In this document: positions 46,996-47,020 of the stretch, in pieces
How positions within the stretch are numbered: the stretch's first letter is position 1
How the letters are laid out: every line of letters starts with the position of its first letter
IMG/VR virus record: IMGVR_UViG_3300049046_000147
Location: 1 to 47,020 of that record
Direction: 5' to 3' (one strand)
DNA: 47,020 nt
Origin: a virus
Notes under the pieces: model-generated
What the model saw: only the letters and a program-made list of their open reading frames with translations
The model's database searches: none
What the model was told of the DNA's origin: nothing
Program-made: the position numbers and the translations under genes

Positions 46996-47020
46996 ATGGC
47001 AGTTAGAATCGTTCCCCCAT
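46996..47020 (+). CDS. Start of a further gene, cut by the window end
   Basis: ATG at 46996 begins MAVRIVPP and continues past the window. No ribosome-binding site is evident, though spacing to the previous stop is typical. If joined directly to base 1 of this window the frame would hit TAA, so the window ends are not simply adjacent. Confidence 0.5.

Noticed and set aside
1-47020. Circular or terminally redundant genome ends at the window ends
   Set aside because: Joining base 47020 to base 1 creates a stop in the gene starting at 46996, and no direct terminal repeat is visible.
1-47020. CRISPR array, insertion sequence or integrase
   Set aside because: No regularly spaced direct repeats, transposase or tyrosine/serine recombinase motif was seen on either strand.
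1-47020. Recoded genome with TGA as Trp or Gly
   Set aside because: Genes such as those at 25713-26483 and 28775-29398 end in TGA with tightly overlapping starts of the next genes, so TGA works as a stop.

Overview
This window is most of the genome of a tailed double-stranded DNA phage (Caudoviricetes). The clear hallmarks are a large terminase, a portal, a scaffold-like protein, an HK97-fold-type major capsid protein, tail proteins and an M23 lysin. Genes use the standard bacterial code (TGA is a stop), good Shine-Dalgarno sequences and sigma70-like promoters with 17-bp spacers. The host cannot be named from the sequence. The window looks cut from a longer genome: the first gene is open at its 5' end, a new gene starts at 46996 and runs off the 3' end, and joining the two ends directly gives a stop codon. 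No DNA polymerase, helicase, primase, integrase or tape-measure gene is visible, so the rest of the replication machinery must lie outside or come from the host.

Layout. (1) 1-2866, rightward: end of an internal-virion-type protein, a holin-like protein, and an M23 peptidase with a membrane-associated C-terminus. (2) 2931-12560, leftward: about 31 small, tightly overlapping early-type genes, starting at a strong promoter at 12592-12620 with a second perfect-consensus promoter at 8711-8739. Recognisable products are a winged-helix protein, a DUF1064-like nuclease, an SSB-like protein ending in DDIPF and a YopX-like protein; four genes are very short. A 354-bp gene-free interval at 6053-6406 holds three tRNA-sized foldable elements. 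(3) 12650-24323, rightward: TerS, a 518-bp gene-free structured interval, a leftward island (two Zn-ribbon proteins, an HNH protein and a small unknown), two micro-ORFs (one with a beta-clamp-binding motif), TerL, portal, scaffold, decoration-like protein and capsid protein, then three tiny tandem proteins with Thr/Ser tails. (4) 24384-35638: a glycan-modification operon with its own promoter. It has seven glycosyltransferases, a nucleotide-sugar dehydrogenase, an NAD-dependent epimerase, a deacetylase-like protein, three methyltransferases, two small proteins and one intruding PD-(D/E)XK-type gene. (5) 35739-40586: three large virion-type proteins with N-terminal beta-sandwich domains and Thr/Ser tracts of about 55 to 330 residues. 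(6) 40618-47020: adaptor-like protein, a nozzle-like tail protein split in two by another Thr/Ser tract, tail/receptor-type proteins and internal-virion-type proteins.

How it may work together (inference): seven proteins carry almost pure Thr/Ser, mucin-like tracts, and the glycosylation operon lies directly between the two groups of them. The best hypothesis is that the phage builds its own O-glycan and attaches it to these tracts, giving the virion a glycan brush. The short tail is inferred from the adaptor plus nozzle pair and the internal-virion-type proteins. A clamp-motif micropeptide and a DDIPF-tailed protein suggest that the phage engages the host replisome through two standard docking peptides.
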